NCBI GenBank assembly: GCA_016184455.1
Contig: JACPCS010000127.1
Coordinates: 1 to 64,000 of the forward strand
Direction: 5' to 3'
DNA length: 64,000 nt
Source: Acidobacteriota bacterium
Lineage (GTDB): Bacteria > Acidobacteriota > Vicinamibacteria > Vicinamibacterales > UBA2999
The notes under the pieces are model-generated. The model was not told the origin of the DNA. It saw only the letters and a program-made list of their open reading frames with translations, and did no database searches. The position numbers and the translations under genes were made by a program. Below are positions 1-7,688 of this stretch, piece by piece. Position 1 is the stretch's first letter. Every line of letters starts with the position of its first letter.

Positions 1-1113
1 GTCGGCGGGAGCGGCGTCGTCGCGACCGAGCTGGGCAAGGCGCTCGCCCGCCGCGGCCATCAGGTGCATTTCATCAGCACGGAGACGCCGTTCCGGCTCG
101 GCGAGTTCCAGGCCGGGCTCGCGTTCCACCAGGTGCTGACGCCGACCTACCCGCTCTTCCGCGAGCCGCAGTACCTGCTCTCGCTGTCGAATCGGATCGT
201 GCAGGTGGCGCGCGAGTTCCACCTCGACATCATCCACGCGCACTATGCCGTGCCGCACGCGACCGCTGCGTTCCTGTCGCGCCAGGTGCTCGCCACGACC
301 GGCAATGGCCCCGCGCCGCGCGTCGTCACGACGCTGCACGGCACCGACATTACGCTCGTTGGCAACGACCCCTCGTACTCGCGCATCGTCGCGTTCTCGA
401 TCGAGCAGTCGGATCTGGTGACCGCGGTCTCGGAGAGTCTTCGTGCGGCGACGTACGCCGAGCTCGGCGTGACGCGTGAGATCAGGGTCATCCCGAACTT
501 TCTCGACTGCGCCATTCACCGCCGGCAGAGCGTCCCCGACCTGCGCCGTCGGCTTGCCGGCGACGACCCGCGCGTGAAGATCGTGACGCACGTCTCGAAC
601 TTCCGGCCGGTCAAGCGCATCGAGGCGGTGCTGCGCATCTTCGATCGCATCCGCCGGGCCGTGCCGTCGCGGCTGCTGCTCGTCGGCGACGGCCCCGAGG
701 TCGGCACCGCGCACCGCGTGGCGCGCGAGCTCGGCATCAGCGCGCTCCTGCATCTGGTCGGCGCGCAGGAAGAGGTCGTGCCGCTGCTGTCGGTCAGCGA
801 TCTCTTCCTGCTGCCGTCGGCGCAGGAGAGCTTCGGCCTTGCCGCGCTCGAGGCGATGGCGTGCGAGGTGCCGGTCGTCGCCTCGCGCGTCGGCGGGCTG
901 CCCGAGGTGATCGAGCACGGGGTCAGCGGCTACCTGCATCCGCCCGAGGCGCTCGACGAGATGGCGGCGAGCGCCATCATGCTGCTGACCGAGGGGCAGC
1001 GCCACACGGAGGTCGCGACCGCTGCGTGCCGCCGCGTCCAGGTGCACTTCTGCGTCGAGCGTGTGGTGCCGATGTACGAAGAGTGCTACTCGGCGCTGGC
1101 CGGTAGCCGGTAG
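1..1113 (+). CDS. bshA: N-acetyl-alpha-D-glucosaminyl L-malate synthase (5' partial)
   Basis: GT4-family glycosyltransferase that joins GlcNAc from UDP-GlcNAc to L-malate, the first step of bacillithiol synthesis, in the cytosol. The frame is open from base 1, so roughly the first dozen residues lie outside the window. The 370 visible residues start in the glycine loop GGSGVVATELGKALARRGH and continue with HAHYAVPHA, TLHGTDIT, HVSNFRPVKR and the nucleotide-sugar EX7E region ESFGLAALEAMA. Order and spacing match Bacillus BshA closely. No other bacillithiol gene is adjacent. The TAG stop is the first TAG of the tandem array that follows and the last residues (AGSR) are encoded by array words, so the array may have rewritten the native C-terminus. 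Confidence 0.93.
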   Translation, partial: VGGSGVVATELGKALARRGHQVHFISTETPFRLGEFQAGLAFHQVLTPTYPLFREPQYLLSLSNRIVQVAREFHLDIIHAHYAVPHATAAFLSRQVLATTGNGPAPRVVTTLHGTDITLVGNDPSYSRIVAFSIEQSDLVTAVSESLRAATYAELGVTREIRVIPNFLDCAIHRRQSVPDLRRRLAGDDPRVKIVTHVSNFRPVKRIEAVLRIFDRIRRAVPSRLLLVGDGPEVGTAHRVARELGISALLHLVGAQEEVVPLLSVSDLFLLPSAQESFGLAALEAMACEVPVVASRVGGLPEVIEHGVSGYLHPPEALDEMAASAIMLLTEGQRHTEVATAACRRVQVHFCVERVVPMYEECYSALAGSR

Positions 1114-1192
1114 CCGGTAGGTGGTAGCCGGTAGGTGGTAGCCGGTAGGTGGTAGCCGGTAGGTGGTAGCCGGTGGCCGGTGGCCGGTGGCC
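1098..1192. repeat. Tandem array of paired heptamers, left of the 4HB gene
   Basis: Four exact copies of the 14-bp unit TAGCCGGTAGGTGG run from 1111 to 1166. Each unit is two related heptamers. Degenerate TAGCCGG and CCGGTGG words extend the array on both sides. The bshA stop codon is the TAG of the first full unit. There are no unique spacers, so this is not a CRISPR array. The reverse complement of the same words recurs at 1720-1785, on the other side of the small gene at 1319-1690. Confidence 0.95.
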
Positions 1193-1200
1193 TTGAGTCC

Positions 1201-1238
1201 GGTGGCAGAATTTGCCACCGTCCTCCCACATGGACGGT
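1201..1238 (+). other. Two overlapping hairpins upstream of the 4HB gene
   Basis: GGTGGCA at 1201-1207 pairs perfectly with TGCCACC at 1213-1219 across a 5-nt loop. ACCGTCC at 1217-1223 pairs perfectly with GGACGGT at 1232-1238 across an 8-nt loop. The two stems share three bases, so both cannot form at full length together. They lie between the left array and the 4HB start, where a structured leader or small RNA could sit. The function is unknown. Confidence 0.5.
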
Positions 1239-1318
1239 GCAATTTCGTCGTACGGTCGCTTCATCTGCTCGAGTTCTGGCCAAAATGCGCGTGCATGCGT
1301 TGTGCAAGGGTTCGTCGC

Positions 1319-1690
1319 ATGACGCAGACCGGATCGTTCCGCGATCTCAAGGTGTGGCAGCAGGCGATGGGACTCGTCGAAGACGTGTATCGCGTGACGT
1401 CGCAATTCCCACTCGACGAGCGTTTTGGTTTGACCGCGCAGCTGCGACGTGCCGCCGTGTCGATCCCATCGAACATCGGAGAAGGCCGGCGGCGGAAGCG
1501 ACAGCGGGCCTACCTTCATTACCTGGACATCGCGCTCGGATCGCAAGGCGAGGTGGAGGTGCAGCTCGAAATCGCACGTCGTCTCGGGTTTCTCGTGACG
1601 CAGGACTACGAACGTCTGGCCGCTCTCACCGTGGCAATCGGCAAGATGTTGAACGGCCTCATCGAGTCGATGCAGCCGTACGACAGCTAG
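1319..1690 (+). CDS. Four-helix-bundle protein (S23/Avd-like family)
   Basis: A 123-residue protein, the usual length for the bacterial four-helix-bundle family first named for proteins encoded in 23S rRNA intervening sequences and later seen to include the Avd accessory proteins of diversity-generating retroelements. The hallmark is QLRRAAVSIPSNIGEGR near residue 45, after an N-terminal FRDLKVWQQAMGLVEDVY helix. The start ATG has CAAGGG about 8 nt upstream; an in-frame ATG at 1292 is possible but lacks that site. The stop TAG touches the right-hand array. The gene sits alone between inverted tandem arrays, unlike its neighbours. Family members outside retroelements and rRNA have no agreed function. 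Nucleic-acid binding is an inference from Avd. Confidence 0.88.
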   Translation: MTQTGSFRDLKVWQQAMGLVEDVYRVTSQFPLDERFGLTAQLRRAAVSIPSNIGEGRRRKRQRAYLHYLDIALGSQGEVEVQLEIARRLGFLVTQDYERLAALTVAIGKMLNGLIESMQPYDS

Positions 1691-1785
1691 GTTGTAGCCG
1701 GTGGCCGATAGCCTGTAGTTGCTACCGGCTACCACCTACCGGCTACCGGCTAGAGAGAGCTACCGGCTACCACCGACCGGCTACG
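1691..1785. repeat. Inverted counterpart array, right of the 4HB gene
   Basis: GTAGCCGGTGGCC words at 1694-1717 are followed by the opposite orientation, CTACCGGCTACCACC, repeated with variation from 1722 to 1785. The segment can fold on itself and is also the reverse complement of the left array at 1098-1192. With that array it brackets the 4HB gene like terminal inverted repeats. The converging cupin gene takes its TAG stop from the last word. Confidence 0.92.
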
Positions 1786-2779
1786 GGCCAGAGCGCCAGC
1801 CTTCCACGTCATACCGGATCAGCCACGCCCGGAAGCCCTTCATGTCGGTGAAGTGGTGCGGCACGCCCGGCGGCACGTACAGGAGATCGCCGGCATGGAC
1901 GGTCCGTGCCATGCCGTTGCGGATCGTCCCCGCGCCATTCGCCTGAACGATCTCGCCGTCGGTGCGCGCGACGGCCTCGCCGGCGGTCACGAGCCACAGG
2001 TCGGCCGTGCCCTCGTGGGTGGCCGGCGGGTCGCCCGGATTGACGATGCGGACGTTGGCGCTGATGTTGGCGGGTCCGTTGAAAATCCGCGAATTAATCC
2101 GCTTCAGCTTTTCGTCTTCCGCCCACCGCGCCTCGATGTCGGCGGCAGTCCAGAACATCGTCTTGTCGGTCGCCAGGTCGGGAACGGGCGGTGCCGCCGC
2201 GCCGCGGCCGCCGCGCCCGGCTCCGGGTTCGCCCGCGGCCCCTCGACCCCGTGCCGCCGCCCCTTCCGGCGCCGGCGGCGGACCGGTTCGCACCAGACCC
2301 AGCGTGTCGAAGCGCATCAGCCACGCCCGGAAGCCCTTCATCTCGGTGAAATGGTGCGGCACACCGGGGGGCACGTAGAGGACATCACCCGCCTTCACCG
2401 GCCGCGTGGTGGCATTCGCGATCGAGCCGCCCGCAAGCTTCCCGTCGGTACGCGCCACCGCTGTTCCTGCGGTGACAAGCCAGAGGTCCGCCGTGGTTTC
2501 GTGCACGAGCGGTTCGTCCTCACCGGCCACGATCCGCACGTTTGCGCTGATGTTGGTGGGGCCGTTGAAGAGGCGCGAGTTGTTCCGCTTCAGCCGCTCG
2601 TTCTCGGCCCATCGCGCCTCGATGTCGGTCGCCGGCCAGAACATCGTTTTGTCCGTGGCGAGCGTCGGCACTGCCGGCGCCGCCCCACCGCGTCCGCGTC
2701 CGCCGTCCTGAGCGCTCACGGCAATCGCGAATGCGATGCCGGCAAAAAGAGTGACGGTGAAGAACGTCTTGTTGCGCAT
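1781..2779 (-). CDS. Secreted bicupin with internal duplication
   Basis: A 332-residue exported protein with a signal peptide (MRNKTFFTVTLFAGIAFA, cut near AQD) and two cupin domains, roughly residues 35-170 and 195-332, joined by a Gly/Arg-rich linker. The halves are strongly alike: both contain ATDKTMFW, DIEARWAE, NISANVRIV, TADLWLVTAG and DLLYVPPGVPHHFT or its DVLYVPP variant, followed by MKGFRAWL. This points to a recent tandem duplication. The VPPGVPHHF metal-binding style region is kept in both. The substrate is unknown. The start was placed at 2779 because the signal peptide begins there; 13 further upstream codons are open but look non-coding. The stop lies in the flanking array. Confidence 0.82.
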   Translation of the reverse strand: MRNKTFFTVTLFAGIAFAIAVSAQDGGRGRGGAAPAVPTLATDKTMFWPATDIEARWAENERLKRNNSRLFNGPTNISANVRIVAGEDEPLVHETTADLWLVTAGTAVARTDGKLAGGSIANATTRPVKAGDVLYVPPGVPHHFTEMKGFRAWLMRFDTLGLVRTGPPPAPEGAAARGRGAAGEPGAGRGGRGAAAPPVPDLATDKTMFWTAADIEARWAEDEKLKRINSRIFNGPANISANVRIVNPGDPPATHEGTADLWLVTAGEAVARTDGEIVQANGAGTIRNGMARTVHAGDLLYVPPGVPHHFTDMKGFRAWLIRYDVEGWRSGP

Positions 2780-2826
2780 GGTGCGTGGAGTCTCTTTCCG
2801 ACCGCCGGCCGCGGTCAAGCGTTATC

Positions 2827-2860
2827 TGCCGGCTACCGCCGACGACCACCTGCCGGCTAG
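2827..2860. repeat. Short inverted array of CCGGCTA words
   Basis: TGCCGGCTACC at the left and CCTGCCGGCTAG at the right flank a CGACGACCA core. The words belong to the family of the arrays at 1098-1785. The spacer lies between the glyoxalase-like gene and the bicupin, and the glyoxalase stop (TAG on the minus strand, 2857-2859) is formed by the terminal CTA. Confidence 0.7.
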
Positions 2861-3396
2861 CCGAACGGCGCCAGCTTCTTGAACGTCGCGAGCATCCATT
2901 TGTAGCCGTCGGGATCGGTGACGGCTGCCACGCGGTCGCCCCACGGCTTGTCTTGCGCCTCGTCTACTCCTGCGCCAGCCTCCCGCGCGCGTGCGAGCGC
3001 GCGGTCCACGTCGTCCACATAGGTGTAGAGCGCCGCGGCGCCGCTGGTCGGCGCGGTGCCGTCGCCTTTGCGGATCAGCATCACGACCGAGTCGTGGTGC
3101 CACATCTCGGCGTAGCGGAGCCGTCCGTCGGTGTCGGCGAGCGCGACGCCGCGGGTGAATCCGAACGCGCGTTCGAGGAATTCGACCGACGCGGCGACGT
3201 TGGCGACGGCGAGGTGGCTGTTGATGGCCCGCATCCCCGGCGCGAGGCCGCTGTCGGCGGGGGCGGTCCGCCGCGCGCCGGCTGCGGGCGCAGGCACGCG
3301 CACGCGCGGGGCGACGGCTCGCGCTCGGCGGATCGCTCCGCGTCGCGGGCGTGGATGGCGGCGCCTTGCAGTGGCGCGTGCTCTTTTGCGGGCCAT
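2857..3396 (-). CDS. Glyoxalase/bleomycin-resistance (VOC) family protein
   Basis: A 179-residue protein. Residues from about 58 on form one vicinal-oxygen-chelate domain (INSHLAVANVAASVEFLERAF, then RLRYAEMWHHDSVVMLI, DRVAAVTDPDGYKWMLAT), of the PhnB/YCII-like type in which H and E residues bind a metal. The first 55 residues are very Arg/Pro/Ala-rich and probably unstructured. A start at GMRAINSH, close to the domain, is an alternative. Substrate unknown; many family members are metal-dependent isomerases or thiol transferases. A bacillithiol gene is nearby, but a functional link is only speculation. Confidence 0.75.
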   Translation of the reverse strand: MARKRARATARRRHPRPRRGAIRRARAVAPRVRVPAPAAGARRTAPADSGLAPGMRAINSHLAVANVAASVEFLERAFGFTRGVALADTDGRLRYAEMWHHDSVVMLIRKGDGTAPTSGAAALYTYVDDVDRALARAREAGAGVDEAQDKPWGDRVAAVTDPDGYKWMLATFKKLAPFG

Positions 3397-3536
3397 CGAG
3401 CGGTGCGATTGTACCAGCGCCCGGACACGGAACTGTAATCCGTGCGTCGGATTTCGCATGACGGCCGTCACGGAAATTTCACCGTGTTCGCGCCGGCAGT
3501 CGCGGCATACAATTGGCTTCTTCCCGAACCATCCCC

Positions 3537-4976
3537 ATGGTGCGAGAGAACTGGCAGGTCGAACATCTGCTTCGGCGGGCGGCATTCGGCCCGAGCCGCA
3601 CGGACCTCGCTCGCTTCGCCGAGTCTCCGACGTCGGCGGTCGTCGAGTACCTGATCGAGTACCAACGGCAGCCGGACGACGTCGACACCTACATCGGGCG
3701 CCCCGAGTACGTGAGCGTGACGACGCGGGGCGGCGCGTTCGCGCCGAATACCAACATCGAGGATGCGCGCCAGCGGTGGCTGTTTCGGATGGTGCATTCC
3801 GAGCGGCCGCTCCAGGAGAAGATGGCGCTCTTCTGGCACAACCACTTCGCGACCGCCTACTCGAAGGTCGCGGGCTTCGCCGGCGGACTCCAGGGCACGA
3901 AAATGATGTCGGCGCAGATCGACCTGTTCCGCCGGTACGCCCTGGGCAATTTCCGCAGCCTGTTGATCGACGTCGCGAGCGACGCCGCGATGATCGTCTG
4001 GCTCGACGGCCGGACGAACTTCCGCGCGCGGCCGCAGGAGAACTTCGCGCGCGAGATCATGGAGCTGTTCACGTGGGGCGTCGGCAATTACACCGAACAG
4101 GACGTGTACGCGGCGGCGCGCGTCTTTACGGGCTGGAACCTGCAGCGCATCCCGCCGAACGGCAGCAACAACGATCCCGAGACGGACTACCAGTTTCTCT
4201 ACAACCCCGGCCAGCACGACACGTCGGCGAAAACGTTCACCTTCCCGATTTATGCCGACGGCGGCCGAACGATTCCGGCACGATCGGCGGCGGAGGGGAT
4301 TCAGGACGGCATCGACTTCATCGCCGCGCTGGCGCGTCATCCGGAAACCGCCCGGCGCCTGGCGCGCAAGCTGTGGGCCTTCTTCGTCAGCGAAGTGCAC
4401 CCGGCGGATCCGGCGTTCGTCGAGGCGGTGACGGACGAGTACCTCCGCAACAACACGGAGATGAAGCCGGTCCTTCGCTACATCCTGCGTTCGCCCTGGT
4501 TCAATGATCCGGACGTCTGGTTCACGCGCTACGCCTGGCCGGTCGAGTTCGTCGTCCGCGCGATTCGCGAAGTGGGGTGGACGGGCTTCTCGGTGGATGC
4601 CGCGCGCACCCCGCTCACGAACATGGGGCAGACGCTCCTCGAGCCGCCCGATGTCGCCGGCTGGGAGCTCGGCGCTGGGTGGTTTTCGACCGGGGCGATG
4701 CTGGCGCGGATGAACTTTGCCGCGACGCTGGCGGCGAACCAGCGATTCAACCTCGCGCGCGCGTTGGGCTCGGCGCGGACCTCACCCGATCAGATGCTCG
4801 ACTACTTCCTCTTCGAGCGCCTGTCGCCCGCGCCGTTCGAGCTCGGCCCGTACCGGGAGCTGTTGGCCTATGTCAACACGGCCACCCCGTGGACGGGCTC
4901 GGACGCGCAGGTCAATGCCAAGGCGGCCGGCGTGACGCGCCTGATCGTTGGGTCGTCCGAGTACCAGTTCGTATGA
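3537..4976 (+). CDS. DUF1800 family protein
   Basis: A 479-residue protein of the DUF1800 family, almost always encoded next to a DUF1501 protein, as here 7 nt downstream. Family signatures seen are HLLRRAAFGPS at the N-terminus, EKMALFWHNHFAT, NFAREIMELFTWGVGNYTE, and PPDVAGWELG near the C-terminus. Function is not established; the pair is common in Acidobacteria and Planctomycetes and is thought to act in the cell envelope. The ATG at 3537 is preferred over a TTG at 3513 because a TACAAT -10-like hexamer at 3508-3513 would leave a short leader to the ATG; no good Shine-Dalgarno is visible. Confidence 0.88.
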   Translation: MVRENWQVEHLLRRAAFGPSRTDLARFAESPTSAVVEYLIEYQRQPDDVDTYIGRPEYVSVTTRGGAFAPNTNIEDARQRWLFRMVHSERPLQEKMALFWHNHFATAYSKVAGFAGGLQGTKMMSAQIDLFRRYALGNFRSLLIDVASDAAMIVWLDGRTNFRARPQENFAREIMELFTWGVGNYTEQDVYAAARVFTGWNLQRIPPNGSNNDPETDYQFLYNPGQHDTSAKTFTFPIYADGGRTIPARSAAEGIQDGIDFIAALARHPETARRLARKLWAFFVSEVHPADPAFVEAVTDEYLRNNTEMKPVLRYILRSPWFNDPDVWFTRYAWPVEFVVRAIREVGWTGFSVDAARTPLTNMGQTLLEPPDVAGWELGAGWFSTGAMLARMNFAATLAANQRFNLARALGSARTSPDQMLDYFLFERLSPAPFELGPYRELLAYVNTATPWTGSDAQVNAKAAGVTRLIVGSSEYQFV

Positions 4977-4983
4977 GACGCTG

Positions 4984-6249
4984 ATGGCACAGATCACCCG
5001 ACGGGAGTTCCTCAGAGACGGCGTGGCGGCGTTCACGGTCAGCTTCGCCGCTCCGGCGTTTCTGAGCGATCTCGCGGTCGCGCAGGGCGCCCGCGCGCGC
5101 AATCTCGTCGTCGTGTACCTGGGTGGCGGCAACGACGCGCTCAACACGGTCATTCCATATCTGGATCCGTTCTATTTCAGCCGCCGTCCGGCCATTGCGG
5201 TTCCTGCCGGGCAGGTGCTGCAGATCGGCAGCGACGCGGGCAGGAAGGCGCTCGGCCTGCACCCGCGGCTCACGGGCCTGCAGACGATCTTCAACGAGGG
5301 GCGGCTCGCGATCGTGCAGCGGACCGGGTATCCGAACCCCAGCCGGTCGCACTTCCAGGGCCTCGACATCTGGGGCACCGCGAATCCAAACAGCACCGCC
5401 GGCCTCGGATGGCTCGGCCGGTATCTCGACGCGCTGCCGAGCCCGGTCGACCCGCTATCCGGCTGGAACGCCACGCGCGAGACGCCGCGGGCGCTGGTTG
5501 CCCGGACGGTCGCCGTGCCGGCGATTCCCGACGCGCGCGCCTACAGCCTGGCGAGCCCGAACAGCGGTGTCGAAGCGCAGAACGAGCGACTGACGGCCAC
5601 GCGGATTGCGTCGCACGTGCCGGTCGACCGTCCGCACCTGTCGTTCGTCAACGGGACGGTCGGCGGCGCGTTCGCCACACTCGACCGCGTGGGCTCGGTC
5701 AACAGCTACGTGCCGACCGCGACGTACCCGAACAACGGGTTCGCGCAGGCGCTGCGGACGGTGGCCGCGTCGATCGTCCGCGGCATCGGCACGCGCGTGT
5801 TCTGGACCCAGACGGGCGGGTTCGACACGCACTCCGGACAAGGGAACACCGGCGGCGGCCCGTACGCGACCCTGATGGGCACGTTCGGCGACGGGCTGCT
5901 GGCGTTCTATACCGACCTGCGCAACCAGGGGTTGCTGAACGACACGCTGATCCTGCAGTTCTCCGAGTTCGGCCGCCGGATCAGCGAGAACGGCAGCCAG
6001 GGGACCGACCATGGCGCCGCCGGCGTGATGATGGCCATCGGCGGTGCGGTGCGCGGCGGCATCTACGGGAACGCCGCGTCCCTCGATCCGAACCCCGCCA
6101 ACACGACGCTCGAAAACAACGGCGCCGACGTCCGGTACGAGACCGACTTCCGGGCTGTGTACTCGAGGGTGCTGGACGGCTGGCTCGGCGCCGACTCGAC
6201 CGCCATTCTGGGCGGCAACTTCAGGACCGGCGCTCCGGCGATCATCTGA
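4984..6249 (+). CDS. DUF1501 family Tat-exported protein
   Basis: A 421-residue protein with a twin-arginine signal, TRREFLRDGVAAFTVSFAAP, followed by the DUF1501 core: NLVVVYLGGGNDALNTVIPY, RSHFQGLDIW, TGGFDTHSGQ, LQFSEFGRRISEN and GTDHGAAGVMM. The His/Asp pattern resembles the alkaline-phosphatase/sulfatase fold, and DUF1501 is distantly placed there. Its substrate is unknown. It is translated just after the DUF1800 gene in the usual order for this pair. The start follows the DUF1800 stop by 7 nt, so coupled expression is likely. The TGA stop abuts an AT-richer tandem array. Confidence 0.9.
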   Translation: MAQITRREFLRDGVAAFTVSFAAPAFLSDLAVAQGARARNLVVVYLGGGNDALNTVIPYLDPFYFSRRPAIAVPAGQVLQIGSDAGRKALGLHPRLTGLQTIFNEGRLAIVQRTGYPNPSRSHFQGLDIWGTANPNSTAGLGWLGRYLDALPSPVDPLSGWNATRETPRALVARTVAVPAIPDARAYSLASPNSGVEAQNERLTATRIASHVPVDRPHLSFVNGTVGGAFATLDRVGSVNSYVPTATYPNNGFAQALRTVAASIVRGIGTRVFWTQTGGFDTHSGQGNTGGGPYATLMGTFGDGLLAFYTDLRNQGLLNDTLILQFSEFGRRISENGSQGTDHGAAGVMMAIGGAVRGGIYGNAASLDPNPANTTLENNGADVRYETDFRAVYSRVLDGWLGADSTAILGGNFRTGAPAII

Positions 6250-6353
6250 AACCTACGATTTACGAATTTACGAATTTACGGATTGACGAATTAGGCGTAT
6301 TTCTAATGCGTTATGAATTCGTCAATTCGTAAGTCCGTAAACTCGACAATACG
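6250..6353. repeat. TACGAATT-word array in inverted halves
   Basis: The left half reads TTTACGAATTTACGAATTTA with GATTGACGAATTAG; the right half carries AATTCGTCAATTCGTAAG and CCGTAAACTCG, close to the reverse complement. The array begins at the DUF1501 stop. It is far more AT-rich than its surroundings. The first 14 codons of the next gene are written in the right half, so the array has intruded into, or supplied, a protein N-terminus. Confidence 0.9.
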
Positions 6354-7029
6354 GGTTGTCGCCGCGGCCGTTGCTGCGGTCGCCGTGATGGGTCTGTCGA
6401 GCTTTGCCGACGCCCGGCAGGACTCGGAAGAGGCGCGGCGCGTGCGCGAGGCGGCCACGGTGTTCGGCGAGATCATGAATGCCGAGGACCAGGCGATACC
6501 ACGCGCCATTCTCGGCAAGGCCGAGGCGATTGCGGTATTCCCCAGTACCGTGCGTGCCGGCTTCATCGTCGGCGGCATGCGCGGCCGAGGCATCATCAGC
6601 GCGCGCACCGAGGGCGGCTGGTCGGCGCCCGGCTTTCTCACGTTGACCGGCGGCAGCTTCGGCCTTCAGATCGGCGGCCAGGCCGCCGACATCGTCCTCG
6701 TCGTCAACAACCGGCGCGGTCTCGAGAATCTCGTCGCCAACCAGTTCACGCTCGGCGCCGACGCCGCGGTGGCGGCCGGGCCCGTCGGCCGCGACGCGAA
6801 GGCGGCCACCGACGTGCAGCTGCGCGCCGAGATCCTCAGCTACTCGCGCGCGCGGGGGCTCTTCGCCGGCGTAACGATCAACGGCAGCACCGTGCGGCCC
6901 GACCGCGACGCCAACGAGCGCTTCTACGGCAAACGGCTCGAGACCAGGCAGATCATCTTCGGCCCCGCGCCCGGCACGCCGGCGCCGGTGCCGCTCTGGC
7001 TCGAAGCGCTGAACAAGTACACGCGGTGA
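6313..7029 (+). CDS. SYLF (Ysc84-like) lipid-binding domain protein
   Basis: A 238-residue exported protein. After a signal-like segment (RVVAAAVAAVAVMGLSSFADA) comes a SYLF domain: AILGKAEAIAVFPSTVRAGFIVGG, GWSAPGFLTLTGGSFGLQIGGQAADIVLVV, NQFTLGADAAVAAGPVGRDA, then YSRARGLFAGVTINGS. SYLF domains bind phosphoinositides in eukaryotes; bacterial members are envelope proteins of unknown role. The first 14 residues (MNSSIRKSVNSTIR) are encoded by the tandem array, an unusual origin for the head of a signal peptide; no better start exists between there and residue 26. Confidence 0.85.
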   Translation: MNSSIRKSVNSTIRVVAAAVAAVAVMGLSSFADARQDSEEARRVREAATVFGEIMNAEDQAIPRAILGKAEAIAVFPSTVRAGFIVGGMRGRGIISARTEGGWSAPGFLTLTGGSFGLQIGGQAADIVLVVNNRRGLENLVANQFTLGADAAVAAGPVGRDAKAATDVQLRAEILSYSRARGLFAGVTINGSTVRPDRDANERFYGKRLETRQIIFGPAPGTPAPVPLWLEALNKYTR

Positions 7030-7035
7030 GGGCTG

Positions 7036-7053
7036 GTCCGGCTAACGCCGGAC
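7036..7053. repeat. GTCCGGC hairpin between convergent genes
   Basis: GTCCGGC at 7036-7042 and GCCGGAC at 7047-7053 form a perfect 7-bp stem with a TAAC loop, lying exactly between the SYLF stop and the stop of the converging receptor remnant. A related word, GTGTCCGGC, occurs at 20833-20841, also between convergent 3' ends. There is no T-tract, so it is a weak terminator candidate and may be a dispersed palindromic repeat. Confidence 0.6.
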
Positions 7054-7059
7054 ACGACG

Positions 7060-7610
7060 TCAGAAGCTGATGTCCACGCCGACGCGCACCGTACGCGGTT
7101 GCACGGGATGCGAATGGCCTTCCCTTCGCCGCTGTGCTGGCTGATGACCAGTCCCGGCACCGTCTCCAGTACTTCTCCGGGCCGCAGCAGCGGGCGGTGC
7201 TCGATCTGCCTCGCCGTGACGGCGCCTTCGGAGGCGGCGCTGGCCAGCCCGATGAGACTCGCGCCGGGATCCTCCACTTCAGCGAGGTTGCGAAACGTCC
7301 GTCGTCCGCTCACGACGACGTCGGCGAAAAATGTCAGCGGCAGCACGGCGTCGACGACGATCACGCGTTCCCCCGCCGCGGTGAATGGCTTCACGACCTC
7401 TCCGAAGTTGACGAGTGAGAAGCGGAGCTCATAGCGGCCGGGAGCGGCCAGGAGGCGATACGAGCCGGACTCGTCGGTGATGATGTCGGCCACCACGGTC
7501 GCATCGGGTGCACGGAGTGTCACGCTGACGCCGGGCAAGCGCTGGCCCGACTCGTCTGTGACACATCCGGCGACGAGCAGCAGTGCAACCTGAATGGCGG
7601 TATTGAGCAC
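7060..7610 (-). pseudogene. TonB-dependent receptor remnant with large internal deletion
   Basis: From a GTG at 7610 the frame encodes a signal segment, a carboxypeptidase-regulatory-like domain (CVTDESGQRLPGVSVTLRAP, DESGSYRLLAAPGRYELRF) and the start of a plug domain (LLRPGEVLETVPGLVISQH, then SGEGKA). In family members the plug and a beta-barrel of about 500 residues follow. Here, within about 10 codons near 7105, the sequence changes to PRTVRVGVDISF and a TGA at 7060, a typical receptor C-terminus, but in a different frame. Almost the whole receptor has been removed with a frameshift. It is divergent from the sigma/anti-sigma pair. Confidence 0.82.
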
Positions 7611-7688
7611 GGCTATGGTTTCTACGGGCCAGCCGGGCTGCCGGATTTCTGCGTGATACCATCCGGGCGCGCGCGGGGCACGTAGAGC

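Noticed and set aside
1098-1192. CRISPR array
   Set aside because: The 14-bp units are contiguous with no spacers, and no cas gene is present.
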